Assembly: GCA_034509755.1 (NCBI GenBank)
Contig: CM067539.1
Span: forward strand, 61,824,513 to 61,888,512
Direction: 5' to 3'
DNA from: Anisodus tanguticus
Lineage: Eukaryota > Streptophyta > Magnoliopsida > Solanales > Solanaceae
DNA: 64,000 bases
In this document: piece after piece, positions 46,526 through 57,928 of the stretch
Position numbering within the stretch: position 1 is the stretch's first letter
Layout: every line of letters begins with the position of its first letter
The notes under the pieces: model-generated
What the model was told of the DNA's origin: nothing
Databases searched by the model: none
What the model saw: only the letters and a program-made list of their open reading frames with translations
Made by a program: the position numbers and the translations under genes

Positions 46526-47795
46526 TGTTGGGAGATTTTGCTCTATGGTACTTTATAAAGCAGTACGGGAAGTATTTAACTATTACAAGTATTCGAAAGG
46601 ATAAATGAAGATGTCAATAGTTCAACTAGTAATCTGAAAATTACAAGATAACCACAAAACTGAAATTACGATTTTGTTGAAGACTGAAAAATGGAAACTG
46701 GTTTATGCTGAGTCGAGTGTAGCACTCTGTCCTTAAGACAATATTGCCCCGTATGTATCCTTTATACGTCCTGGACAATTTGTCTCCCAAGATAAAACAG
46801 CAATGGAACCCTTGAGCAAAGGAAACTCAAGAGCTACCGTGAAGAATATTGAGTAACGAAATGATGCTTGGAAGTTGTAGGAAGAAGATTTTTTCTGGTT
46901 GTGTATTTTCGTGCATATCAAGTGTGCTCAACAATGGTGTAAGGGGTGTTTATATAGGTGAAGGAGGGGCTGAAAAACTGCTGAAAATCGCCTCCATAAT
47001 AGCCAAATAATGGCCATTATGGAGGTAGTAAAGTCACCAACATAAATGGTGAAAGACCAACTGTTTTGGCCATTATAGGAGGAGTAATTCAGCCAAAATA
47101 AATGGCTGAATTGAGAGCTTGGACGTTTCTGCTTTGACTGTCGAAATTCCAACTTTCTGAAAAACTTCGGGGACCAAACTGTACATCTTGAAACTTCAGG
47201 GACCAAACCGTACATCTTGAAACTTCTGGGACCAAACAGTACATCTGAAAGAATTCTGGTTCAAACTGTACGTCTGAAACTTCTGGGATCAAACTGTACT
47301 TCTGGCAAAGTTTTCTGGCCCAAAAAGATAATATCAGAAGGCCCACAGCCCACGGCCCACGGCCCGTGACCCGTGAACCCGAGAACTCGGAACCGGAACC
47401 GGACCGGACGGGCGGGCGGCGGCGGCGCGCGTGTGGTCTTTCCTCGAACCGAAGCACATCTAGGTCCTCCCTCCTTTAAACACATGGGATACCCCTTGGG
47501 GTCCCAAACCCCAAACCAATTTCGAGTCTTATATACACAACAATTCTTTCTTCCTCTACCGATGTGGGAGAATTACACACAATACCACACTTTCCATGCT
47601 TCAAACACCTTACTTCGTGAACCAATATCTCTTTCATTACTCAATGAAATTTGACGATTCTTGGCCCTACGGTTATCTACGTACTTAGTAGATCATGCAT
47701 GTGTGAAGAACCGGATTCTCCAACATACGTTACACTAGTGTTTAAGCCGTTAAAGTTGGTCGGTCGCAACTCCCGCCAAAGGCAAATTTCCAACA
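46526..47795 (-). repeat. 5' LTR of the complete family S element
   Basis: Same landmarks as the 3' LTR: 30-bp repeats at 47164-47305, palindrome 46991-47025, TATATA box 46951-46956, TATAAAG (complement of 46760-46766), 14-mer (complement of 46732-46745). The inner end is followed by the putative self-priming site. Confidence 0.94.
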
Positions 47796-47963
47796 GTTCC
47801 AAGTTAATAATTTCAAATATGTGTGTAATTAGAAAATTATTTATTTTGAAATGATTTGTAATTCTCAAAACATCAAATACATTTTTTACTTTAGGAAATA
47901 ATATGTAATTAATTTACACAAACAAAATTAATTCTCAAATTTATACAAAATATATACATAATA

Positions 47964-48201
47964 CTCTCTCAGTGTCAATTTATATGATATAGTTTGACTA
48001 GGCACGGAGTTAAGAAAGAAAGGAAAACTTTTGAAACTTGTGCTCCAAAACAAGTCGTAGAAATTTGTGTGGCTGTAAATCATTTCACTAAGGGTAAAAG
48101 AGGAAGATTTTAGTTAACTTATTTCTAAATATATAAATGTATCATTCATTTTGGGACATGCTAATAAGAAAAGTCGATCACATAAATTGGGACATAGGAA
48201 G
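47964..48201. mobile_element. Stowaway-like MITE in the second copy of the 1-kb repeat
   Basis: Ends CTCTCTCAGTGTCAATTTAT and ATAAATTGGGACATAGGAAG, with TA on both sides (47962-47963 and 48202-48203). Non-coding 238 bp. Absent from the first repeat copy, so it arrived after the duplication. Confidence 0.75.
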
Positions 48202-48485
48202 TACATGTTAAGGTATCTTGCCAAATGAAATGACAAAGTAGTAAATAGCACCATAATAATATGAAAAAATATTTTTGACTTTTATAATAATAATAAATAG
48301 ATATTTCTACTTTGTTTAAAATTCGCGGAGCTTAATAAATTAACTTAAAGCGTGGAGAGCTAAAATTGGATGTCGGCACATATATGCATAATTAATTTTA
48401 TGTTCAATAAAATATTTTTCAAAATATTTTGCGTCGTAGATTTTTATATGTTCTAGTTTCTACATTACAACTCAAAAAATCACTC

Positions 48486-48487
<2 letters not shown>

Positions 48488-48535
<48 letters not shown>
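48488..48535. repeat. Microsatellite (TG)n(TA)n
   Basis: A GT run changes into an uninterrupted TA run of about 18 units. Likely length-variable between individuals. Confidence 0.95.
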
Positions 48536-48536
<1 letters not shown>

Positions 48537-48962
48537 GACCAGTTATATTAAAATTGGGATAGTAAATTTATCGCTAATTCATTACACTATATATTTAATG
48601 TATGAAATGTTTTTACGATAGATTTTTTGTCGTAGCTCTATCACATAATTTTACATTATTATTATTTTAAAAATAATTTGGCCATGATTCTGTCATTGTA
48701 TCGGTAAGAATAACTGCGATACATAATTTGTTTCAATCATTTTCAATTTCATTTATTTGAAACTTGCAATTGTAATCAAAATCTATTTAACTCGTAGTCA
48801 AAAATATTTCCATCATAACCATTAGTTTTCAAATAATCAATTTGTTTGATATTAAAATCAATTTCTTGCACAGTTAGACTAAATTCAAATATAATCAAGT
48901 GTATAGAGAATCTAGTTAGAATCCAAGAGATACAAAAATGAAGTAATCACTAATACCACCCA

Positions 48963-51764
48963 TGTAAGACTTGCAGTAAGCCTAACCCTTCGCTCCGAGG
49001 GACCGTAGATCGGAAAGCATCACACTAGATCGTAGTAGTCTATAGTCATAGCCTAAGCGAAATCTCTGATCCTCGAATCCATCAAGTGTCTAGGTAAGAG
49101 GCAAACAAGCATACTACATCTCAAATAAATCAACAACCAAGGAAACAAAGTTGAAACACACCATGTGATGCAATGAATATAACAACCAGAATCAAAGATA
49201 TGAGTGGATGTAATATGAATGTATATGCGATGCAATGCACTGGCTAACTGTCTCATATCGTACATACATGATCCGTATGGAGGACCCGTGGTGTCCATGT
49301 ACCAGCCACTCCGTATCACAAAGCATAGAGATGGCTCTTCCATCAAATATCCTACATATATGCTACGGACAGAATGTCTCATCGTCAAATTGTCATGACC
49401 CATGGGGGACCCACAATGTTCATGTACCAGCCGCTCCATATCACACACCCTAGAGACGACTCTCCCACCGAACACCCTGCTAGTCATTTTGTATCACATA
49501 GCATAGAATGGCTACCTAATCAATATGTCATAAGAATCAATGTTGTTTTCTTCTCACTTATCACCATTACACCAAGCACAGATAATATCGATGTATTATG
49601 GAATCACCATCACGCCAATGATATGTAATGTCAATGTGTCATGGAAATGAGGATGAATACATGTATGAGTGTCAAATTCAACGCTAAATCATGAGATGAA
49701 TAATATGATAGCATACGTAAATCCACTACCAATACGAACTCATTTCCAAATTTTTACACTTCCACGTCGGGAAAACTTTCCCTTCGGACCATATAGGTAA
49801 CAATAATTACATATGCAAGAGGGGTCATACGAAATAAGCACTTAGCTAACACTACACTCGGAAGACTCAGATGATTCACTTTCCACTCTTATCCTTATCA
49901 ATGTCAAATCAAAGTTCACAACCAGGTGTCATGTAGAATGTGTATGAATGATTTGCACGCATCAATCTCAAGTGTAAATATAAAAAACAAATGCCAATCA
50001 TGCAACACATGGACACATAACACAATATCAGTACCAAGTCAAGTTTGTTTCTCTATCCATGATAATACCAAGATGAATGACAGACAAATATATCACAAGT
50101 ACGGTATGTCAACTATGTACAAGTCCAACAATCACAAAGAGGCAACAAGTCACAAATAGTCAATAGTATCCAACCTAAGTAATCCATTCCAACTTCATAT
50201 ATGAAGGCTTACATGCTTTCTCCAACAGTATCTAACTATATATACACTTCGCTAAGCAAAGTATAACTAGAAGGTAAGTCATAACCTACCTGGAGTGCTG
50301 AACAGGCGCCAAGAACTATCCAACTCGAGCTTTTTTTCTTCCGAAGCATCTCAGAATAAGCAAGGTCTAACAATTATGAATTTTACGTTAACACAAGATT
50401 CGAAGGATACCCATAATAGTCTTAGAAGAATTTCGGATAGAAAAGTTAGTTCAAAAACTCATTCCCAACCTCGAGGGGCGAAATAGTCATTTCGTAGGAA
50501 AATCAGATTCAATAAGTTCAAAATATTATTCTAGGAAATCATACGAACCCAATGGTACCCATAATGATATCCTTTAATTTGAAATCCAAAAATGAACCCA
50601 AAAAGGTAACTCCGACTCCACAAGGGTAAAACTAGAACTCAAGTATAAAATAATGTTACCCATAGTCTAGGTAATAATAATCTCAAAAATCTTAGAAATC
50701 CATACATAAATCTTCCTTCAATTGGATAATTTACTTAAAACACCATTTTCATGGCAAACCCCGAATTCTCAAGCTCAAGTCATGAATTCTATGATGAAAC
50801 TCCATAATAATCGAAGGAAGAATGATAAAGGAAATTAGAAATTCACCCCCGCGAAGAAACATGAAGAACACCCTTGAAATCACTCAACTCCGAGCTCCCA
50901 AGCTCCCAAAATTAAAATATGAACAATGAAACACGAAATGGGTTTTTATTCTGCCAAGCCACCTTTTTATCGCGATCGCGAACCATATCACGCGATCGCG
51001 GGGCCCCAAAATATGGACCTTCGCAATCGTGGCCCAAGGCGGCGCTACCGCGCTGACCAATACAACGGAGGCTCGCGATTGCGGTCTGCACCACGCGATC
51101 GCGATGAGAAACATCAGCAGATGCACATTTTCTGGTGTGTCCCAAACTCGGAAATGACCCTCGGAACTCATCAGGAACCTCCCGGATATAAACTAAATGT
51201 GCATATTGATCATAAAACACGCTCCGGACCTGATCGAGAGTCAACCTCAATTCTTACTTTAACTAATTTCTCAATCCACGACCTGAAACTCATTCTTAAA
51301 CCCATGAACACCAACCAAGAGTGTAACTTGACCATAAACAATGCTACGATACTGCTCGAATCGATGAAACACCCATACGAAGTCGGTAAGACAAACTTAT
51401 CCACGAAAATGTCAGAATTTTCTCAATATGACATAAATCTCCACCTAAGTACTCAAATCTCACCCGAACCCCTCAGGACCCGAACCAATGACTCGACTAA
51501 GTCATAAATCACATTTCGAACCTAACGGAATCGACAAAACTTTGAAAATGATGTGTTTACCCAAAAGTCAACTTTGAGTCAAACCTCTTCTTTCTTTAAC
51601 TTAAGAGCTTCTATCTACACTAAAGTTGATCTGAAACTCACCCTATTGCCTCGAGAACCGCGCATCCCATTCCTGCAAGTCATAATTATCGAGATAAAGC
51701 TACGAGAAGAATATTCTTGGGAAAACAGGTTCAAAAGTTTAAAATGACCAAACAAGTCGTTACA
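48963..51764 (-). repeat. Long LTR of a chromovirus-like (Del/Tekay) Ty3-gypsy element
   Basis: On the - strand it starts TGTAACGACTTGTTTGGTCA (51764), close to the TGTAACGACCCG start of Del/Tekay-type LTRs, and spans about 2.8 kb without coding sequence. The 3' end is placed at TG 48963 because a weak primer-site-like TGGTATTAGTG (complement near 48945-48955) follows. No second LTR or interior is present, so it is a solo or cut LTR. A cluster of CGCGATCGCG-type words lies at 50970-51110. Confidence 0.6.
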
Positions 51765-52971
51765 CCTAAGATACGATTTTTTTTTTGGCATTTCACTCAT
51801 CATTCATGTAACAAAGGATATTAATGATGAGGAAATAAATTTATATATTTAATTGTTACATAAAAATATAGTAATAAAGTTAAGCTTTAAGATCCTGAAA
51901 ATTAGCTTATAGTACTAAATTAAACTTGCATGAGTAATTCTAATAATTGTTAACTAGTAGTATTGTTGAAAATATCTGTTGGGTCGGTCCACCAATGCAA
52001 TAAGGAGTTCTAATTATCACATTAGTTTATTAATGTGTCCTTCTCATAAAACCCTAGCCTACCATGACTAAGCTTAGTGGCTAGTTTTCACATTAGCTGA
52101 CGGCTAGGGTTTACAATGGAGCAAAACACTCTCCCATCCTCTAAAAAATATTTAGGTCGCGGACAAAGGGATTTTGTTGCTTTATCGGTGATCGGTGTTG
52201 CAGATCTGTTTTTGCTATAAAGAAATATTCTATAGTATTTATGATTCAAATACTACATAATTTTATAACCACGAGTTTTAAAAATCTTATGACCACACAA
52301 ATACAGTATAACGTCTTAATATTGAGTCAAATTACATAAATTATATCACATAAATCAACTACGTCTCAATCCAAACACATCGAGACGATTTTTTCCGACC
52401 ATTTGCCTCTTAGTAGGAGAAAAAAACACTTGAGAAACCTCCATTGAATGAAAGAGGGAAAAGATTTAGAAGATATGAAGGTACAAATACAATTAAGAAG
52501 ATGGAAAATTGACAAGGAAAGGACTTGGGTTGTCTCATTAAAGTTTGTGATCCAAAACTGTGATTGTACCATACAATATGCCTGTGTTGCTACAGAGACA
52601 AACATACCATAGCGATAGAGTTAAAAGTCACACTCAGTGTTTCTATTAATCAGTAGTCACTTTGATTTAATTTTATTTACCTTTCTGGCAAAAAGATCAC
52701 CACTTTTACTGAGTACTCTTCTGTCTATGCCTTTGACTCAGTAAGAGACATTTATACTTCTACATATATTTTCATCATTATTTTTTGAGAAATTAGTAAA
52801 TTTTTTAATAAGCTCATTAAGATACAATTGACTCAGTTGAAGGTTCTAATACGCCTAGCTTTTGATACGTGTATTTTTATTTTGGTCTAGAGACTCGGAT
52901 TTAGTGTCACTTATATATGATGATAGGCTATGTAAAAAAGAAAATGACGGACAGACTTCTAGATAAGTAAG
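51765..52971. other. Intergenic, nothing recognised
   Basis: AT-rich DNA with weak MITE-like words (ATTACATAAATTATATCACATAAA near 52335). No supported gene. Confidence 0.45.
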
Positions 52972-54025
52972 TGTTGGAGTTTACAAAGGTTGCAGAAAAC
53001 GAGAATTACAAGTAACTGCTGTAAGAATTGAAATTACAATTCAACTAGAAATCTGAAAATTACAAAGATGAACAAGAAAAAGCGAAAGATCGTTTTTCTT
53101 TGAGTCGAGTGTGGCACTCTGTCCTTAAGACAATATTGCCCCGTATGTATCCTTTATACGTCCTGGACAATTTGTCTCCCAAGGAAGAAACTGTTTTGCT
53201 TGTGTATTTTCGTGTATATTGCAAGTATGTTAAGTGTGCCTCAACAATGGTGTAAGGTGTGTTTATATAGGTGAGGGAGGGCTGTTTAACTGCCTCCATA
53301 ACAACCATTATTGGCCAAATAATGGCCATTATGGAGGTAGTAAAGCCACCAAAATAAATGGTGAAATACCAACGGATTTGGCCATTATAGGAGGAGTAAT
53401 TCAGCCAAAATAAATGGCTGAATTGAGTGCTTGGCGTTTCGTTCTGACCGTCGAAATTCTGACTTTCTGAAAACTTCAGGGACCAAACTGTACATCTTGA
53501 AACTTCAGGGACCAAACTGTACATCTGAAATAATTCTGGTCCAAACTGTACCCCTGACCCACGACCCGAGACCCGAGACCTGAGACCCGAGAACCCGAGA
53601 ACCTGAGAATCCGAGAACCCGAGAACCCGGAACTCGAAACCGGACGGGCGGGCGGCGCGCGTGTGGTCTTTCCTCGAACCGAAGCACATCTAGGTCCTCC
53701 CTCCTTTAAATACATGGGATACCCCTTGGGGTCCCAAACCCCAAACCAATTTTGAGTCTTATATACACAACAATTCTTTCTTCCTCTACCGATGAGGGAG
53801 AATTGATCACACACCACACTTTTCCATGCTTCAAACACCTTACTTCGTGAACCAATATCTCTTTCATTTCTCAATGAAATTTGACGATTCTTGGCCCTAC
53901 GGTTATCTACGTACTTAGTAGATCATGCATGTGTGAAGAATTGGATTCTCCAACATACGTAACACTAGTGTTTAAGCCGTTAAAGTTGGTCGGTCGCAAC
54001 TCCCGCCAAAGGCAAATTTCCAACA
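52972..54025 (-). repeat. 3' LTR of the gag-pol family S element
   Basis: Starts TGTTGGAGTTTACAAAGG, ends AAATTTCCAACA. Compared with the decayed-type LTRs it has a different first 100 bp or so, fewer 30-bp repeats (about three at 53470-53552) and an expanded run of CCCGAGAC/CCCGAGAA words (53560-53635). Confidence 0.93.
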
Positions 54026-54706
54026 ATCCCCTCTTGAAAGAGATTTTGGCGCACTCACATGGTGTCTTTTCATTTCCAGCAATATTTCAGAGGACCGATG
54101 TTGCATAAGGAGAGGTAGCTTCAGCTTTGAACCTTCCATAGTTGAATATTATCGGACTTACTTACTGCGTGGTGAACGTGATGTCTTGAACCGTCAGTGT
54201 TTAGTGTAAGCCAAGTCAATGATACCAACACAACAAATTCCCTTACTCTCTTCTTCGTAATGTTTTGTCCGTTTTGGCCATGGACAACGTCTTGGATTCT
54301 TAAGTGCGTTCATTTTGAGGCGGCCCGTCCTCGCACTTAAATAGGTGGTCTCCTACAAGGTATCCTGCTATACCCCACTTCACAAGTGTTAGGAACCATT
54401 AAAAGTTTTCCAAAGACCTAACCTCAACTGTTGAGGAGCATTACAGGTTTTGAAAACTTAACCTTTACCCACACTGCAGATAGCACTTAAAGTCTATCGC
54501 AGGAACGACTTTGGATTTGGTGTTTCTTTTCAGAAATCACTATCCGAAGTGCTCATACTTCCACCGAAGCGATCAACTGAACCTTTACAACTTAGTTTTC
54601 CCATTGAACCAAATTACTGGGATCTCCAGTTAGTAAGGTTGGGTTACCGCTGTATTAGTCCTTATATTTTGGGTTTTAAGCCCATTCCCCTAGACAGGCA
54701 AGTCAT

Positions 54707-55213
54707 CTAATCTTTGGGTAAGCCCTTTGTCAATGGGTCTGCTATATTATCCTTTGACTTAATGTAATCAATGGATATTATACCCGTGGTGATCAGTTGC
54801 CTAACGGTCTTATGCCTCCGTCGTATATGACGAGACTTGCCGTTGTACATAGCATTCTGTGCCCTTCCTAGAGCCGACTGACTGTCGCAGTGGATCATTA
54901 CCGAAGGTACGGGTTTGTTCCAACACGGAACATCATCTAAGAAGTCATGAAGCCACCCAGCTTTTTCTCCTGCTTTGTCTAAAGCGATAAACTCCGATTC
55001 CATTGTGGATCGGGCGATGCAAGTTTGCTTAGAGGATTTCCAAGACACAACCCCACCACCAATTGTAAATACATACCCACTGGTGGACTTGGTGTTCTCT
55101 ATATCAGATATCCAGTTTGCATCACTGTACCCCTCTAGTACAGCTGGATATCTCGAATAGTGTAACCCGTAATTTAACGTGTATTTCAGGTATTGTAATA
55201 CCCGATTCAACAC
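54707..55213 (-). pseudogene. Family S RNase H
   Basis: A 168-codon frame with LEGYSDANWISD, IARSTMESEFIALDKAGE, VMIHCDSQSALGRAQN and the closing KSKDNIADPLTKGL. All copia RNase H blocks are present; the piece is open but detached from RT by a frame break near 55215. Confidence 0.9.
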
Positions 55214-55329
55214 CTTTCAGTGATTATCACTCGGATTACGGGTGAACCTAGCCAACTTATTGACTGCGTAAGCAATATCAGGTCGGGTGCAGTTTGTTAA
55301 ATATATCAAACTACCGATCACCTGTGCAT

Positions 55330-56100
55330 ATCGCTCCTAGTATATAGGTGCACCAAGATTTTTATCAAGCTTTTGATCTGTATCTATTGGTGACGTTATC
55401 GGTGAACTGTCTAACATCTCGAACTTTCTCAAAACATCCTCGATGTAGTGAGATTGAGATAAGACCAGTTCGTCAGACGTCTTAGAGATTTTAATCTCTA
55501 AGATGACATCTGCGATACACATATCCTTCATGTCGAAGCATTGTTTCAACATGTTCTTAGTCTCTAGGATTACCCTAGGACTGCTTCCTGTGATTAACAT
55601 GTCGTCTACATACAGGCATATCATAACAAATGAGTTAGAGTTACCTTTCGTGTAAACACATTTATCACACTCATTAATGGCGAACCCTTTCGATAGTAGA
55701 GTACTATCAAATTTTTCGTGCCATTGTTTCGGGGCTTGTTTCAGCCCGTACAGAGATTTGACAAGTCTACAGACTTTCTTCTCTTGCCCTTAAACCACAT
55801 ACCCCTCGGGTTGGTCCATATAAATTTCTTCTTCCAAATCACCGTTTAGGAAGGTTGTCTTAACATCCATCTGGTGTATCTCAAGGTCACGCAAAGCTGC
55901 GGTCGCAATAAATACTTGTATGGATGTCATCCGGGATACCGGTGAGTAGGTATCAAAGTAGTCAAAGCCTTCTGTCTGCCGATAGCTCTTGACTACCAAC
56001 CTGGCCTTGTACTTGTCTATAGACCCATCTGCCTTGTATTTCCGTTTGAGTATCCATTTACAACCCAACGGTTTATTTCCGGAGGAAGATCAACCAACTC
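55330..56100 (-). pseudogene. Family S reverse transcriptase, frame-broken
   Basis: Blocks GCKWILKRKYKADGSIDKYK, EIHQMDVKTTFLNGDLEEEI (56068-55790), then after a break GLKQAPKQWHEKF-like sequence (about 55750-55690) and CLYVDDMLITGSSPRV (55624-55570) with the YVDD catalytic motif. Two stops or frame changes separate the parts. Confidence 0.87.
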
Positions 56101-56110
56101 CCACGTATGG

Positions 56111-57928
56111 TTATGCCAGAATGGAGCCTATTTCACTCTCAATAGCTTCTTTCCAGAGCGGTGCTTCTGGAGTTGACAACGCCTGAGTAATTGTCCTTGG
56201 TTCATCATTAACCATATAAGCTACAAAGTCAGGACCGAAGGATTTTTCCTTCCTGGCCCTCTTACTTCGCCTTAGATCCATCCATGGAGTCTCCAAGTTC
56301 TGAGAATCTGGAACACTAGATTTCGGATGTTCAGCCACCTCGAGATTCGCTAGATCTGAACCATTCAGATCCGGGCAGTCAAGGACTCCCGGTTCTTGAG
56401 AGCTTTGTACATAACTTCGTTTGCGAGAGGTTATGTCTTTCTCCTTTCTAGGAAAGGTACTTTCAAAGAATAGAGCATTCCTTGATTCCATTATTGTACC
56501 CTGGTGGATATCTGGAATATCTGACTTATGCACTAAGAAGCGATAAGCACTACTGTTATTTGCATATCCGATGAATATGCAATCTACAGTCTTAGGCCCA
56601 ATCTTGACCTGCTTTGGCTTGGGTACTTCAACCTTTGCCAGACAACCCCACACCTTAAAATATTTGTAGGTGGGTTTCTTTCCCTTCCATGATTCATATG
56701 GAGTTTTGTCCTTACCCTTATGTGGGACTCTATTAAGAATCGTATTAGCGGTAAGGACGGCTTCTCCCCACATGTTTTGGGGAAGACCGGAATTGATAAG
56801 CAAGGCATTCATCATTTCCTTTAATGCGCGGTTCTTACGTTCCGCCACACCGTTTGATTGAGGTGAGTACGGAGCCGTCGTTTGATGAATAATGCCTTCT
56901 TGGGCACAGTATTCCTCAAATGGCGCTACATATTCTCCCCCTCTATCGCTACGAATGGATTTAATCCGTAGGCTAAGTTGATTCTCAACTTCTGCTTTGT
57001 AACGTCGGAACGCTTCAAAGGCTTCATCCTTACTTTTCAACAAGTAAAGGTAACAATACCTTGTGCTATCATCTATAAATGTCACAAAGTACTTGTTCCC
57101 CCCTCTAGTTTGTGCAAACTTCAAATCACATATATCTGTGTGAATAAGTTCTAGAGGAGCGGTATTCCTTTCGACGGATCGAAAAGGAAGCTTGGTGAGT
57201 TTTGCCTCTACGCACACCTCACACTTATGTTGAGGGTTTACGTCGATAGAAGGCAACAACTCCATCTTTACCATCCTTTGAATAGATTTGTAGTTTACGT
57301 GTCCTAATCTATGATGCCATAAATTAGAAGACTCAAGCAAATAAGAAGAAGGTTCAACTTTATTTCCTTGACGCAATACAGACATGGCATTCACTTTGAA
57401 GAGGCCTTCACAGACGAAGCCCCTCCCTACAAATGTGCCATTTTTAGTGAGTACAAACTTATTGGATTCAAATACTAGCCTAAAATCAGCATTAACCAAT
57501 AAAGGTCCAGAAATTAAATTTCTTCTAATCTCTGGGACGTGCATCACTTCCTTCAGAGTAAGTTCCTTGCCGGAAGTCATCTTCAGGACCACCTTTCCAA
57601 CCCCCATCACGTCGGAAGAAGCGTTGTTGCCCATGAACAGCTTCTTGTCAGCGACAGGTGTGTACGTGGAGAAGGCATCTTTGTTGGAACAGATGTGCCT
57701 AGTAGCACCTGTGTCTACCCACCACTGCATCGGATTCTCCACTAAGTTGGCTTCTAGCACCACCGCAGAGAATTCCTCGATCATGTCATCCAGGAGCGTG
57801 TCCTTAACGACGTTTGCTTGAGCCTTGCCTTTAGACTTGGCTTTTTGCTGTTGCTCAGTCTTGAGCTTGCGGCATTCCTTGATCCTATGACCAGGTTTTC
57901 CACAGTGATGACAATTACCTCTGAACAT
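56111..57928 (-). CDS. Family S zinc knuckle, protease and integrase (605-codon open frame)
   Basis: Longest open frame of the window. Residues 6-19 are a CCHC zinc knuckle (CHHCGKPGHRIKEC). The protease site WVDTGATRHI is at 70-79 with the D-T-G-A triad intact. Then come the linker HHRLGHVNYKSIQRMV, the integrase zinc end CEVCVEAKLTKLPF, and the core with IHTDICDLK, SIRSDRGGEY and NGVAERKNRALKEM providing the D, D and E residues. The C-terminal linker ends before RT. The frame opens directly after a TAG that cuts it from gag and closes by a frameshift before RT, so it is an intact part of a broken polyprotein. Confidence 0.9.
   Translation of the reverse strand: MFRGNCHHCGKPGHRIKECRKLKTEQQQKAKSKGKAQANVVKDTLLDDMIEEFSAVVLEANLVENPMQWWVDTGATRHICSNKDAFSTYTPVADKKLFMGNNASSDVMGVGKVVLKMTSGKELTLKEVMHVPEIRRNLISGPLLVNADFRLVFESNKFVLTKNGTFVGRGFVCEGLFKVNAMSVLRQGNKVEPSSYLLESSNLWHHRLGHVNYKSIQRMVKMELLPSIDVNPQHKCEVCVEAKLTKLPFRSVERNTAPLELIHTDICDLKFAQTRGGNKYFVTFIDDSTRYCYLYLLKSKDEAFEAFRRYKAEVENQLSLRIKSIRSDRGGEYVAPFEEYCAQEGIIHQTTAPYSPQSNGVAERKNRALKEMMNALLINSGLPQNMWGEAVLTANTILNRVPHKGKDKTPYESWKGKKPTYKYFKVWGCLAKVEVPKPKQVKIGPKTVDCIFIGYANNSSAYRFLVHKSDIPDIHQGTIMESRNALFFESTFPRKEKDITSRKRSYVQSSQEPGVLDCPDLNGSDLANLEVAEHPKSSVPDSQNLETPWMDLRRSKRARKEKSFGPDFVAYMVNDEPRTITQALSTPEAPLWKEAIESEIGSILA

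Larger units (their letters stand above)
41192..47795 (-). mobile_element. Complete family S copia element, decayed interior, target duplication GTTCC
   Basis: LTRs 41192-42458 (1267 bp) and 46526-47795 (1270 bp) look almost identical by eye, indicating a recent insertion. GTTCC flanks it at 41187-41191 and 47796-47800. The polypurine tract AAGAGGGGAT lies next to the 3' LTR (complement of 42459-42468). The interior (about 4.07 kb) reads on the - strand as shattered gag, protease, integrase and linker remnants. Although the LTRs are young the coding region is ruined, and the same lesions occur in the copy at 1-3036, so this is a non-autonomous lineage moved by proteins from elsewhere. Confidence 0.93.
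39915..49000. repeat. Tandem repeat of about 1.0 kb, about 2-3 copies, split by insertions
   Basis: The marker GAACCTTGCAATTGTA occurs at 39915 and 40933, and as GAAACTTGCAATTGTA at 48759. The first period is 1018 bp. The second, after removing the 41192-47795 element and its duplicated 5 bp, is about 1217 bp, and most of the excess is the 238-bp MITE at 47964-48201. Other shared words include ATAAGCCGTAAATAGTT at 40183 and 41174. The third copy is partial. Confidence 0.8.

Noticed and set aside
49053..49628. Possible gene with ORFs of 72-144 codons on both strands
   Set aside because: Repeated phrases (CCATGTACCAGCC, CTCCATATCACA) and similar openness on both strands point to LTR repeat content rather than coding.
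50926..51507. 193-codon + strand ORF
   Set aside because: Lies in the long chromovirus-like LTR over the GC-rich palindromes, overlaps - strand ORFs of similar length and has no recognisable domain.
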